From contig NZ_FMAG01000005.1 in the NCBI RefSeq assembly GCF_900094585.1, positions 1 through 64,000 on the forward strand: DNA of 64,000 nt, read 5' to 3'. The notes under the pieces are model-generated. The model made no database searches. It was not told the origin of the DNA and worked only from the letters and a program-made list of their open reading frames with translations. A program made the position numbers and the translations under genes. Shown in pieces: positions 42,753-51,247 of the stretch; position 1 is the stretch's first letter, and each line of letters opens with the position of its first letter. This stretch comes from Martinezella multihospitum (GTDB lineage: Bacteria > Pseudomonadota > Alphaproteobacteria > Rhizobiales > Rhizobiaceae).

Positions 42753-43888
42753 GCGACCCGCCGTCCTTCCCGCCAGACCGACCGCGTGACCGGCACGCCG
42801 TGGTCGCGGCGAACGCGCACGAGATCGGCGCGCAGGCCTTCGGCAATGCGGCCGCGGTCGTTCAGGCTGACGGTTCTTGCAGGCGTCGCCGTCACCATCG
42901 CAATCGCCTGCGGCAGCGAGATGCCCTCGACTTCATCTGCCAGGATGAAGGGCGCGTGCAGCAGGCTGAGCGGCACGTAATCGGAGGAAAGAACATCGAG
43001 TACGCCAAGCTCGGCAAGATCGCGAGCGGCGATATTGCCCGAATGCGACTTGCCGCGCACGATGTTCGGCGCGCCCATCAGCACGCTCATGCCGGCGCCA
43101 TGCGAAGCCTTTGCGGCTTCGACGCTGGTCGGGAATTCGGCGAGGCGAACGCCATAGTGGATGGCTTCGTCGACATGGGCAAGCGTCGCGTCGTCGTGGC
43201 TGGCGACGGTGATGCCGCGCTCGGCGCAGACCTTGGCGATCGCGTCGCGGTTCGGTGTGGCGTACTTTGCCGATTCTTCCTGCCGCTTGGCGACGAAACG
43301 GGCAAAGACCTCATCGCTCAGGCCGCGCTTCTTCTGGTAGTAGAAGATGTACTGATCCATGGTTTGGAACTGGCGCTGGCCCGGCGCATGGTCCATCAGC
43401 GAGACCAGACGGACGTAAGCATCCTTCTCGAAATCCTGGAAGTGGTCGAGAACGTTGTCGGAGGAGACTTCGCAGCGCAGGTGGATCAGGTGGTCGGCGC
43501 GCAGGCGGTCTTCGCGCTGGGCTGCCTGAATGGCGTCGGCCATGTCGCGCATCTCGCCCTTTTCGAAACCGCCATCCTCGTCCGAGCCCATGCGCAGGCA
43601 GTCGAACACCGTGGTGATGCCTGATGTGACGACCTGGGCGTCATGGGCCTGGATGGCAGCCGTCTTGTTCCAGCGCACGCCTGGGCGCGGAGAGTAATGC
43701 GCTTCCAGATGGTCGGTATGCAGCTCGACCAGACCGGGAATCACAAAGTCACCTTCGAAATCCTCGCCGACTGCAGACTTGCCCTCGGAAATGGCGGCGA
43801 TGCGACCGTCGCGGATCAGCACGGAGCCTTCGACGATCTGGTCTTCGAGGACGATGCGGGCGTTGGAAAGGACGGTTTCTTTGGTCAT
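42749..43888 (-). CDS. phnM: Alpha-D-ribose 1-methylphosphonate 5-triphosphate diphosphatase PhnM
   Basis: A 379-residue amidohydrolase-superfamily enzyme. The metal motif is FVIPGLVELHTDHLEAHYSPRPGVRW; also ITTVFDCLRMGSDEDGGFEKG, LVSLMDHAPGQRQF, GITVASHDDATLAHVDEAIHYGV and DVLSSDYVPLSLLHAPF. It removes pyrophosphate from the ribosyl triphosphate phosphonate before PhnJ acts. It follows the DUF1045 gene by 10 bases and overlaps phnN by 4. Confidence 0.96.
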   Translation of the reverse strand: MTKETVLSNARIVLEDQIVEGSVLIRDGRIAAISEGKSAVGEDFEGDFVIPGLVELHTDHLEAHYSPRPGVRWNKTAAIQAHDAQVVTSGITTVFDCLRMGSDEDGGFEKGEMRDMADAIQAAQREDRLRADHLIHLRCEVSSDNVLDHFQDFEKDAYVRLVSLMDHAPGQRQFQTMDQYIFYYQKKRGLSDEVFARFVAKRQEESAKYATPNRDAIAKVCAERGITVASHDDATLAHVDEAIHYGVRLAEFPTSVEAAKASHGAGMSVLMGAPNIVRGKSHSGNIAARDLAELGVLDVLSSDYVPLSLLHAPFILADEVEGISLPQAIAMVTATPARTVSLNDRGRIAEGLRADLVRVRRDHGVPVTRSVWREGRRVA

Positions 43889-43898
43889 GTCAGGTCTT

Positions 43899-44591
43899 TC
43901 ACTTTGAAGCGCCGGTCAGCGGCAGCCAGGAACGGACGGTAAAGGGAGCGCCGCGCTCATCTTCGGCGAAGATCGCGAGGCCGGAAATGTCGAGCGGCTT
44001 GCCGGTGTGCTCGGCGAAGCGCTCGGCGAGGATTGCCTGCAATTCGGGCTGACGCTCGGAGGGCACGCGTCCCGTCAGCGTCATGTGGAAGCGGAACTCG
44101 TCGTTGACGTAAGGATAGCCCCAGCGCAGCAGGTTGGCGCGCTGTGGTTCGGTGAGTCCCTCCGGCTTGCGCCGGGCAATGTCATGGTCCGAAAGCGGCG
44201 CGCGGAACGGCTCGAAGGTCTTGACCACGCGTGAGGCGAAATCCTGCAGCGGCTGGTAAAGCGAGCCGGGCACCAGCGCGAAGAAATGGCCGAGCTGGCC
44301 AAGCACAAGCTCGGGAATGGTGAAGGCTTTGGTCTGCGCGGCGAATTCCGCGGCAACCTCGAGCAGATCGCGCTCGGTCACCGAGGCGGCCAGCTCGAAA
44401 GGCGCCTTCAGCGTGGCATGGAAACCGTAGCGGCGCGGATCGTCCGTCAGCTCCGCATGGCCTTCCGGCACGGGTCCCATGGCTTTGTCGGAAAAAATCT
44501 CATTGGAAAATGCATCGCGGCCCAGCCAACGGGCGGCAAGCGACGTCAACGGGTCGTCTTTGGGCGGCGTGAAATAGAGAGCATAGCGCAA
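43899..44591 (-). CDS. DUF1045 family phosphonate-locus protein (2H phosphoesterase fold)
   Basis: A 230-residue protein of the DUF1045 family, which is found almost only in phn loci. Two HxT motifs, YGFHATLKAPF and FRFHMTLTGRV, are those of the 2H phosphoesterase superfamily, so a cyclic-phosphodiesterase or ligase reaction on phosphoribosyl phosphate is suggested; in organisms lacking phnP it may open the ribose 1,2-cyclic phosphate formed by PhnJ (inference). The start is a TTG with AAGGAATG 7 bases upstream, matching the family N-terminus LRYALYFTPP. No phnP gene is seen in the locus. It overlaps no neighbour and lies 10 bases before phnM. Confidence 0.85.
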   Translation of the reverse strand: MRYALYFTPPKDDPLTSLAARWLGRDAFSNEIFSDKAMGPVPEGHAELTDDPRRYGFHATLKAPFELAASVTERDLLEVAAEFAAQTKAFTIPELVLGQLGHFFALVPGSLYQPLQDFASRVVKTFEPFRAPLSDHDIARRKPEGLTEPQRANLLRWGYPYVNDEFRFHMTLTGRVPSERQPELQAILAERFAEHTGKPLDISGLAIFAEDERGAPFTVRSWLPLTGASK

Positions 44592-44691
44592 GGCTGCATT
44601 CCTTGGAAAAATCGGCTGCGCGGGACACTGTTGGGTGATTTGCGACAAACCGCAAGAGCAGCAAGGCAGCAACGATTCGAATCCGGCTAAA

Positions 44692-44720
44692 GCCGGCTTG
44701 ACCGTTACGGTCTTGCCGGC
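44692..44720. terminator. Hairpin between phnE2 and the DUF1045 gene
   Basis: GCCGGC-TT-GACCG-TTA-CGGTC-TT-GCCGGC is symmetrical, with two paired blocks of 6 and 5 bp. It lies 60 bases downstream of the phnE2 stop. No T-run follows, so it is likely to reduce or process the transcript between transport and enzyme genes rather than end it. Confidence 0.45.
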
Positions 44721-44780
44721 CTGCGCTACCGGATTCCCGTGACAGAATGATGATGCGGAACGATTTTTTCTGGTTCTTTT

Positions 44781-46127
44781 TTATCTGACCCGCGTCCCCA
44801 TCAGCCGCGAGCGCAAGGCGTTGGATGCGGCATCGAACAGGAAGACGACGATCAGGATCAAAAGCACCATATAGGCGACATTTTCCCAGTTGGCATTGGT
44901 GCGCATGGCTTCCCAAAGTTTGAGGCCGATGCCGCCCGCACCGACGGCGCCGATGATGGTCGCGCCGCGCACATTCGATTCCCACTGGTAGAGCGTCTGG
45001 CTGACGATGACCGGAACGATCTGCGGCATGATGCCGTAGCGATGCACGAGAATGGTCGGCGAGCCGGTGGACTTCACGCCTTCGCGCGGCTTGTTGTCGA
45101 TGTTCTCAAGGCCCTCGGAATAGAGCTTGCCGAGCGTGCCCGTCTCGGTGAGGAAGATCGCGCCGCTGCCGGCGAGCGGGCCGGGGCCGAAGGCGCGGGT
45201 CAGGAACAGTGCCCAGATCAGCATGTCCACCGAGCGCAGGAAGTCGAAGAAGCGCTTCAATATCTGATTGAGCAGCCGGTTCGGCGTGATGTTGCGGGCG
45301 GCCAGGAAGGCGAGCGGGAAAGCCGCGAGCGAACCGAGCAGCGTGCCTAGGAAGGCCATAACGATGGTCTGGAACAGCTTGGTCCAGACGTCGCCATGCT
45401 GCCAGGCGCCATTGTTCCAGATATTGTCGAAGGCCAGCGAGAGATTGGACTGAGCAGGGTCCAGCCGTGGCCCGGAAACGATCAGGCCGATGACCTCGCT
45501 CGCCGGCTTGTCGAAGAAGGGCGAGTGTGTGTCGAAGACGAAATTGGCCCAGCCGATGAAGCGCTTGCGGATCTTCACGCGATCCGAGGAGATGCTGGCA
45601 TCGCCGGCAAAGCCGAGGTTGACCAGGATATTGTCGTCATAGACGGTCATCCAGCTGGGAACGGGCTCGGAGCCGACGAGCTTCGGCGTGTCGCCGGTAA
45701 TGTCGATCGGGATGGTGATGCCATGCGCCGTGACGATCGCCTGCGTCTTCGTCACCGTCACCGTGCGGCTTGTGCCGCTGACGGAAACCGTCATGCTGCC
45801 GTCGGGGTTGGTCTTCACCCAATCTGGGTTCGGATTGTCGCCCAGCGGCGAGAAGCGCGGATATTTGATGCTGATCTTGTCGCCGGAGATGCGGAACTCC
45901 GGTTGCACGTCATAGCTCACCCATTCACTGAGATAGATGCCGACGCGCTCCCAATGCGCTTCCGAGATGACCTTCGGCAGATCGAAGAACCATACGGCAT
46001 AGATGCCATAGAGGATGACGCCGATGAACATCATCAGCGCGCCGAAGCGCTGGCGGAAGGACCGGTGAAGGATCTCCGGATAGCGCGCTTCGATTTCCTG
46101 CATACGGCCGGCGTCGATGACGGACAT
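44781..46127 (-). CDS. phnE: Phosphonate ABC permease PhnE, long form with periplasmic insertion
   Basis: A 448-residue permease, well above the 260-300 usual for PhnE. The first helix (FGALMMFIGVILYGIYAVWFF) is followed by a hydrophilic insertion of about 180 residues (rich in short beta-like segments: KISIKYPRFS, SMTVSVSGTSRTVTVTKTQA, GITIPIDITGD). The normal PhnE membrane domain then runs from about residue 240: FLGTLLGSLAAFPLAFLAARN, GTLGKLYSEGLENID, SNVRGATIIGAVGAGGIG. GAGGTTGACC precedes the ATG. It pairs with the first PhnE to form the channel. Long PhnE variants are found in other rhizobia; the insertion's role is unknown. Confidence 0.93.
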   Translation of the reverse strand: MSVIDAGRMQEIEARYPEILHRSFRQRFGALMMFIGVILYGIYAVWFFDLPKVISEAHWERVGIYLSEWVSYDVQPEFRISGDKISIKYPRFSPLGDNPNPDWVKTNPDGSMTVSVSGTSRTVTVTKTQAIVTAHGITIPIDITGDTPKLVGSEPVPSWMTVYDDNILVNLGFAGDASISSDRVKIRKRFIGWANFVFDTHSPFFDKPASEVIGLIVSGPRLDPAQSNLSLAFDNIWNNGAWQHGDVWTKLFQTIVMAFLGTLLGSLAAFPLAFLAARNITPNRLLNQILKRFFDFLRSVDMLIWALFLTRAFGPGPLAGSGAIFLTETGTLGKLYSEGLENIDNKPREGVKSTGSPTILVHRYGIMPQIVPVIVSQTLYQWESNVRGATIIGAVGAGGIGLKLWEAMRTNANWENVAYMVLLILIVVFLFDAASNALRSRLMGTRVR

Positions 46128-46135
46128 GGTCAACC

Positions 46136-47116
46136 TCAATGCTGCAAAAGAAAGGCATGCTCGCCGACGAGACGGCGGCGGAGCCATGCGGAGAACTGGT
46201 CGACGGCGATGATGGTCACGAAGAGCAGCAGCACGAGTGCCATCGTCTTGGCGCCGAAGCCGCGCGAGATCGAAAGCTTCAGCTCCTCGCCGATACCGCC
46301 GCCGCCGACGGCGCCGATGATCGTTGAGGCGCGGACATTGATCTCGAGGCGCAGCAGCGCATAGGACATGAAGTTCGGCAGAACCTGCGGCATGGCGGCG
46401 AAGCGGACGCGCTCCGTCCAGCTCGCACCGACGGCGCGCATGCCCTCGTCCGGCTTCATGTCGATGTTTTCGACGACTTCGTAGAACAGCTTGCCGAGCG
46501 CGCCGATCGTATGCAGGCCGACGGCGATGATCGCGGCAATCGGGCCGATCGACAGGATCGCGGAGAACAGGCCGGCAATGACGATTTCCGGGAAGGCCCG
46601 CAGGAATTCCATGATGCGCTTCGTCACCAGGCGGACTGGATTAGATGGCGACATGTTGCGGGCGGCGAAGAAGGCCAGAGGCACCGCGAAGACGAAGCCG
46701 ATGATGGTCGACACCAGCGCCACGTTGATGGTGATGATCATCAGCTCGAAATATTCGGGAATGTAGAAATCGCCCCAGACATAGACGCGGCCGAGCGGGA
46801 AATTGAATTCCTCACCGCCGGCGCCGTTCGCCCCATTCGGGCTCGGCAGGTCGAAAAGGGCGCGGTAGACGTCGTTCCAGTCCTTGGGGATAAGCCAGCT
46901 CAGGAAATCGAAGAGATGCGGCAGTCGCTCGAAGAAGTGGCCGGCATTGCTTTCGTCGGCGAAGCGGACCGAACTGACGAAGGCGACGAGCAGGATCACG
47001 AGGCCGATGCCGGTGTAGAGGCGGCGCTTGGCCACCATCTTGCTCCAGGCATCGCCGATCTCCTTGGCGCTCTGTGGCGCGCTTTGCATGTTCGGGTGCG
47101 TATCGGCGATCGTCAT
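46136..47116 (-). CDS. phnE: Phosphonate ABC permease PhnE (first copy)
   Basis: A 326-residue permease with an N-terminal helix, a periplasmic stretch of about 90 residues, and the PhnE core: NVALVSTIIGFVFAVPLAFFAARN, EFLRAFPEIVIAGLFSAILSIGPIAAIIAVGLHTIGALGKLFYEVVENID, and INVRASTIIGAVGGGGIGEELKL. The ATG gives the usual N-terminus and has AAGG about 8 bases upstream. Its stop is 9 bases from the phnE2 start. With PhnC and PhnD it forms the phosphonate importer. Confidence 0.94.
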   Translation of the reverse strand: MTIADTHPNMQSAPQSAKEIGDAWSKMVAKRRLYTGIGLVILLVAFVSSVRFADESNAGHFFERLPHLFDFLSWLIPKDWNDVYRALFDLPSPNGANGAGGEEFNFPLGRVYVWGDFYIPEYFELMIITINVALVSTIIGFVFAVPLAFFAARNMSPSNPVRLVTKRIMEFLRAFPEIVIAGLFSAILSIGPIAAIIAVGLHTIGALGKLFYEVVENIDMKPDEGMRAVGASWTERVRFAAMPQVLPNFMSYALLRLEINVRASTIIGAVGGGGIGEELKLSISRGFGAKTMALVLLLFVTIIAVDQFSAWLRRRLVGEHAFLLQH

Positions 47117-47182
47117 CAAATCCAGCCTTTGTGAATAGCAAAAGGGCGGCCGTTGCCGGCCGCCCAATTATCGGAATGCGGA

Positions 47183-48094
47183 TCAGCCGCCGATGGCAGC
47201 CTTACGAACGTCGATAACGGCGTTGTAGAAGTCCGGGGTAACCTTGACATAACCCTTGAAATCGCCGCCTTCGACGGCGTTGAAGCACTTGGCGTCAGCC
47301 GTCGGGAGCTTCATGAAGAAGTCCGAAAGCTTGGCCTGCCATTCGGTGCCGAGAGCGTTGCGAACAACGAGCGGGCCGTTCGGGATCAGCGGCGAACGCC
47401 AGACTTCGACGAGCTTGTTCGGGTCGACGGCGCCCTTGTCGACTTCCTTGCGGAAGGTGCCGGAGGTGAAGCCGTCCTTGAAATCGCCAACGCCCGAGGA
47501 GTCGTCGACAGCAACGTCGACCTTGCCGTCATAGGCGGCGAGCAGGTTGTTTTCATGGCCGCCGTTGAACTGGGTCGAAGCGAAGAACTTGTCGTTCGGA
47601 ACGCCGGTGGTCTTCGGGATCTGCGTCAGCGGAACGAGGTAGCCCGAGGTGGAGTCCGGGTCGGCGTAGCCGAGCTTCTTGCCCTTGGCGTCCATGATGG
47701 TCTTGATGCCGGAGGACTTGAGAGCGAGACCGATCGAGTAGTAGCCGGTCGAGCCGTCGGTCTGCTGCGTGGTCAAGATCGGGGTAACGGCCTTCGGGTC
47801 CTTGATGGCGACGGCTGCGTAGCCGGAAGCGCCGAGTTCTGCGAAGTCGAGCGTGCCGCCGAGCAGGCCCTGGATAACGCCGTCATAGTCGGCGGCCGGG
47901 AACAGCGAAACCTTCTCGAAGCCGAATTCCTTCTTCAGGTGGTCGGCGAGGCAGGCGTAGTTGCGCAGACGGTCGGCTTCGTTTTCGCCGCCGAGAATGC
48001 CAACGCGGAATTCCTTGAGATCTGCAGCGTTAGCCGCAGCGCCGGCTGCGAGCGCAACAAGCGCCGTAGCGGCAAAGAGTGCTTTCTTCAACAT
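47183..48094 (-). CDS. phnD: Phosphonate-binding periplasmic protein PhnD
   Basis: A 303-residue binding protein. Signal peptide ALFAATALVALAAGAAANAA; the mature part begins LKEFRVGILGGENEADRLRNY, typical of rhizobial PhnD, and contains ADYDGVIQGLLGGTLDFAELGASGYAA and YADPDSTSGYLVPL. AGGAG precedes the ATG. It captures alkylphosphonates in the periplasm. It follows phnC by about 95 bases. Confidence 0.95.
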   Translation of the reverse strand: MLKKALFAATALVALAAGAAANAADLKEFRVGILGGENEADRLRNYACLADHLKKEFGFEKVSLFPAADYDGVIQGLLGGTLDFAELGASGYAAVAIKDPKAVTPILTTQQTDGSTGYYSIGLALKSSGIKTIMDAKGKKLGYADPDSTSGYLVPLTQIPKTTGVPNDKFFASTQFNGGHENNLLAAYDGKVDVAVDDSSGVGDFKDGFTSGTFRKEVDKGAVDPNKLVEVWRSPLIPNGPLVVRNALGTEWQAKLSDFFMKLPTADAKCFNAVEGGDFKGYVKVTPDFYNAVIDVRKAAIGG

Positions 48095-48189
48095 GGGTTC
48101 GTCTCCTGATTAACCGGTGTCCCCGGATGTCTTCGGTCTGATAGAAGAAATGCGCCCTTGACGCGGGCCTTCGATCCCGGCCGTCCCTC

Positions 48190-49044
48190 TCAGAGACCGG
48201 CCAGTGCCAGCGGTTGCGGGCCGGCAGATTCAGTCGTCGCGGCTTGTGCGGCCGGATCGGCGATGTTGATGGAGGTCGACGTCATGGTCTCGTCGATGCC
48301 GGCGCCGTCCTTGTCGGTGCCGTAGATTTCCTTGACGGCGGCCGCCGTCAGATCGGTAGGCTTGCCGTCGAAGACGACCTTGCCGGCCGCCATGCCGACG
48401 ATGCGTTCGCAATAGTTGCGTGCCGTATCCAGCGTGTGCAGGTTTGTGATGACGGTGATGCCTTCGCGCTCGTTGATATCTCGCAGCGCGTCCATGACGA
48501 TCTTGGCGTTGAGCGGGTCGAGTGAGGCGATCGGCTCGTCGGCGAGCATCATCTTCGGCTGCTGCATCAAGGCGCGGCAGATGGCGACGCGCTGCTGCTG
48601 GCCGCCGGAAAGCGTGCCGGCCATCTGCAGCGCCGTCTGCTCGATGCCGAGGCGCTCGAGCGCTGCGATGGCTTCGATACGCTCCTCGCGGGTGAAGACA
48701 GAAAGCAGGCTCATGATGGTCGAGCGATGATTGAGGCGGCCGAGCATGACGTTGGTGAGCACGTCGAGACGCGGGACCAGATTGAACTGCTGGAAGATCA
48801 TGGCGCAATCGCGCTGCCAGCTGCGCAGAGCGCGGCCGCTGAGCTTCGAAACTTCGGTGCCGGAGAAATGGATGGAGCCGGAGCTCGGGTCGGCCAGACG
48901 GTTGATCATGCGCAGCAGGGTGGATTTGCCGGCGCCGGACCGGCCGATGACGCCGACCATCTGTCCTTGCGGTATGTCCAAAGTCACGGAATCGACGGCG
49001 AGCTTGTTTCCAAAGCGGCGCGAGACATTCCTGAGTTCGAACAT
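48190..49044 (-). CDS. phnC: Phosphonate ABC transporter ATP-binding protein PhnC
   Basis: A 284-residue ATPase. Walker A GVIGRSGAGKSTLLRM, signature LSGGQQQRVAICRAL, Walker B MMLADEPIASLDP, and the Phn-type NLHTLDTARNYCERIVGM. GAAGGGAAGC precedes the ATG. The C-terminus carries an extra 30 residues (STSINIADPAAQAATTESAG) with no known function. First gene of phnC-D-E-E; a Pho-box-like repeat lies 150 bases upstream. Confidence 0.95.
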   Translation of the reverse strand: MFELRNVSRRFGNKLAVDSVTLDIPQGQMVGVIGRSGAGKSTLLRMINRLADPSSGSIHFSGTEVSKLSGRALRSWQRDCAMIFQQFNLVPRLDVLTNVMLGRLNHRSTIMSLLSVFTREERIEAIAALERLGIEQTALQMAGTLSGGQQQRVAICRALMQQPKMMLADEPIASLDPLNAKIVMDALRDINEREGITVITNLHTLDTARNYCERIVGMAAGKVVFDGKPTDLTAAAVKEIYGTDKDGAGIDETMTSTSINIADPAAQAATTESAGPQPLALAGL

Positions 49045-49191
49045 GTTGCTTCCCTTTCGCGGCTGCCGGGCTGCAGAAATTTCAGCGATACCGGTGCAAA
49101 GAATGGGCGCGTGCCCCTGCCTCGAAAGGAGTTTCGAGGGGGCTGGCGCCAACCACAAGGCAACCGATTAGTCCCGCTTCATGAAGCTCCA

Positions 49192-49220
49192 ATGTCAGTT
49201 TTGTGTAACTGCTGTTACAA
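49192..49220. promoter_or_regulatory. Candidate Pho box upstream of phnC
   Basis: Plus strand: ATGTCAG-TTTT-GTGTAAC-TGCT-GTTACAA, three 7-mers at an 11-base period, the spacing of PhoB boxes (CTGTCAT-N4-CTGTCAT). The last two also form an inverted repeat, TGTAAC-N4-GTTACA. On the phnC strand one half site is CTGACAT, one base from consensus. PhoB control of phnCDE is known in Sinorhizobium; here it is predicted. Confidence 0.45.
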
Positions 49221-49267
49221 TCCGGCTCGATTTTGCAAGATTAGCCGGCTGAGAGGTTTGCTTGTCT

Positions 49268-49822
49268 TTAGCCGTCAAATAAGCCCGTCGGCAAACCGTC
49301 CATACTGAGGACATTCTTCTCGCGCCGGTATTCCTCAATACCATCAGGACCTTTGGCTTTAGCCCATTGATCGAGGCTCGGTCTTTCGCCTTCATAGGAA
49401 AAGAGCGGCACGCCGAAGCCGCAGGATGTCTGCACCAGATCGATGTCGAGCCATACGATCTGCCGCGCGCCGAGCGGCTCGTCTCCGGCATAATGTGTGT
49501 GCAGTAATTCGCGATATTCGGGCGACGATCGATGGATGATCCGGCCGCGGCCATAGAGGCGCAGGATCATCGGCGGTCCCTCAACCGCGCAGAACATGAT
49601 GGTCAGCCGGCCGTCAGCCTTCATATGGGCAGACGTCTCGTTGCCGCTGCCGGTGCGGTCGAGATAGATGGCGGTATTCGGGGAGATGATGCGCAGGCAC
49701 AGCGCTTCGCGCGGCGAAACATTGACACGGGACTCTGCTGTCGCCGATGCCGTAAAGAAGATGTGCTGGCGCGTGATGAAATCGCGCAGCCGGTCGTCGA
49801 TGCTGGAAAACTGCTTTGCCAT
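49268..49822 (-). CDS. Pyridoxamine 5'-phosphate oxidase family (split-barrel flavin) protein
   Basis: A 184-residue split beta-barrel flavoprotein-like protein. Family traits: DDRLRDFITRQHIFFTASAT, RVNVSPREALCLRIISPNTAIYLDRTGSGNETSAHM, RLTIMFCAVEGPPMILRLYGRGRII. The NETSAH and GRG elements resemble the FMN/F420-binding sites of general-stress PNPOx-like proteins. GGAGG lies 8 bases before the ATG. It sits between the C-P lyase genes and the phosphonate transporter genes, on the same strand and 95 bases after the acyltransferase. A role in phosphonate use is suggested only by position; it may be an unrelated passenger. Confidence 0.82.
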   Translation of the reverse strand: MAKQFSSIDDRLRDFITRQHIFFTASATAESRVNVSPREALCLRIISPNTAIYLDRTGSGNETSAHMKADGRLTIMFCAVEGPPMILRLYGRGRIIHRSSPEYRELLHTHYAGDEPLGARQIVWLDIDLVQTSCGFGVPLFSYEGERPSLDQWAKAKGPDGIEEYRREKNVLSMDGLPTGLFDG

Positions 49823-49916
49823 GAGGAACGCCTCCCGATTCCGAACTTGCAAGGCTCGTTTGAAAGCTGGATCGCCTGTCGGCGCCTTGCAAGTCCGATG
49901 AGGGTAGAAACCGTTC

Positions 49917-50534
49917 TCAGGCCTCGTAGCGATCCAGAAATTCTTCCGCTGAAAGGGCGCGGAAATCGGCGAGCGCCGTGCGCAGGCGGTCGTGATCCCA
50001 ATCCCACCATGAAAGCCTGTCCATGCGCGCTCCAACCTCAGGCGTGAAGCGCTCGCGGATCAGCTTCGCTGGTACGCCGCCGACGATAGTGTACGGAGCC
50101 ACGTCCTTGGAGACGACGGCGCCTGCACCGATGACGGCGCCATTGCCGACCGTGACGCCGGGCAGCACGGTCGCGCCGTGGCCGATCCAGACGTCGTGGC
50201 CGATCACGACCCGGTTGTCGCGCCGCCAGGTGAAGAAATCCGTCTCCATATCGGCATCTGGCCAATAATCGGCGGCGCGATAGGTGAAGTGATGGAGCGT
50301 CGCGCGCCAGGTCGGATGGTTGGTGGCGTTGATGCGCACGGCGGCGGCAATGTTGACGAATTTGCCGATCGTCGCGCACCAGACGCCGCCATCCTGCATG
50401 ATGTAGGAATAGTCGCCGATCTCGACTTCATCAATGCGGCAGCGATCCGACACCTCGGTATAGCGGCCGAGCGTCGAGTTGTTGACGCTCGCCGAAGCGC
50501 TGATGAAGGGCGTTTCGCCCAATTTCCTGCTCAT
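49917..50534 (-). CDS. Phosphonate-locus hexapeptide-repeat acyltransferase
   Basis: A 205-residue left-handed beta-helix transferase of the phn-associated subgroup (chloramphenicol acetyltransferase-like). Hexapeptide turns: ISASASVNNSTLGRYTEVSDRC, VVIGHDVWIGHGATVLPGVTVGNGAVIGAGAVVSKDVAPYTIVGGVPAKLI. The catalytic His and the NATNHPTW loop with metal-like residues are seen. The group probably N-acetylates aminoalkylphosphonates, as PhnO does, but with an unrelated fold (inference). It overlaps phnL by 4 bases. Confidence 0.88.
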   Translation of the reverse strand: MSRKLGETPFISASASVNNSTLGRYTEVSDRCRIDEVEIGDYSYIMQDGGVWCATIGKFVNIAAAVRINATNHPTWRATLHHFTYRAADYWPDADMETDFFTWRRDNRVVIGHDVWIGHGATVLPGVTVGNGAVIGAGAVVSKDVAPYTIVGGVPAKLIRERFTPEVGARMDRLSWWDWDHDRLRTALADFRALSAEEFLDRYEA

Positions 50535-51238
50535 GCGGCTGCCTTTCGCGGCGAAAATTGCGAGACGTCGAGAATGCGGCTGCCGACGGCCTCGCGCACC
50601 TCCTCGTCATGGAAGATGCCGAGCAGTGCGACGCCTGCTTCCTTCTTCTGTTCGATCATGTCGACGACGACGGCCCGGTTGCGGGCATCGAGCGATGCCG
50701 TGGGCTCGTCGAGCAGCAGGATGGCGTGATCGGTAATGAAGCCGCGGGCGATGTTGACGCGCTGCTGCTCGCCGCCGGAGAAGGTGGCGGGCGGCAGCTG
50801 CCAGAGTTCCTGCGGCAGGTTCAGCTGGGCCAGCAGCTCCGCTGCCCGTTCGCGGGCTTCGGCCACGGCCACACCACGGGCCACCAGCGGCTCGGCAACC
50901 ACATCGATGGCGGCGACGCGCGGCACGGTGCGCAGGAACTGGCTGACATAGCCCATGGTCTGACGACGCACGTCGAGCACGGTGCGCGGGTCGGCCGTCG
51001 CAAGATCGACGATCCTGCCTTTATGGGTGACGAGGATCTGGCCGCTGTCGACGGCGTAGTTGCCGTAGATCATTTTCAAGAGCGAGCTCTTGCCGATGCC
51101 GGAGGGGCCGCCGAGCACGACGCATTCGCCCGAGGCGACGGAGAAGGAGACATCGGCAACGACAGGCAAGCGAATGCCGTCGCGCAGATGCATGGTGAAG
51201 CTTTTGAAGACTTCGGAAACGACGAGTGGGGTTGCCAT
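50531..51238 (-). CDS. phnL: C-P lyase ATP-binding accessory protein PhnL
   Basis: A 235-residue ABC-type ATPase. Walker A VLGGPSGIGKSSLLKM, signature FSGGEQQRVNIARGF, Walker B HAILLLDEPTASLD, with the Phn-type GYVSQFLRTVPRVAAIDVVAEPL. PhnL binds the C-P lyase core complex, not a membrane permease. The gene starts 9 bases after the phnK stop and overlaps the acyltransferase gene. Confidence 0.95.
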   Translation of the reverse strand: MATPLVVSEVFKSFTMHLRDGIRLPVVADVSFSVASGECVVLGGPSGIGKSSLLKMIYGNYAVDSGQILVTHKGRIVDLATADPRTVLDVRRQTMGYVSQFLRTVPRVAAIDVVAEPLVARGVAVAEARERAAELLAQLNLPQELWQLPPATFSGGEQQRVNIARGFITDHAILLLDEPTASLDARNRAVVVDMIEQKKEAGVALLGIFHDEEVREAVGSRILDVSQFSPRKAAA

Positions 51239-51247
51239 GTTATGTCC

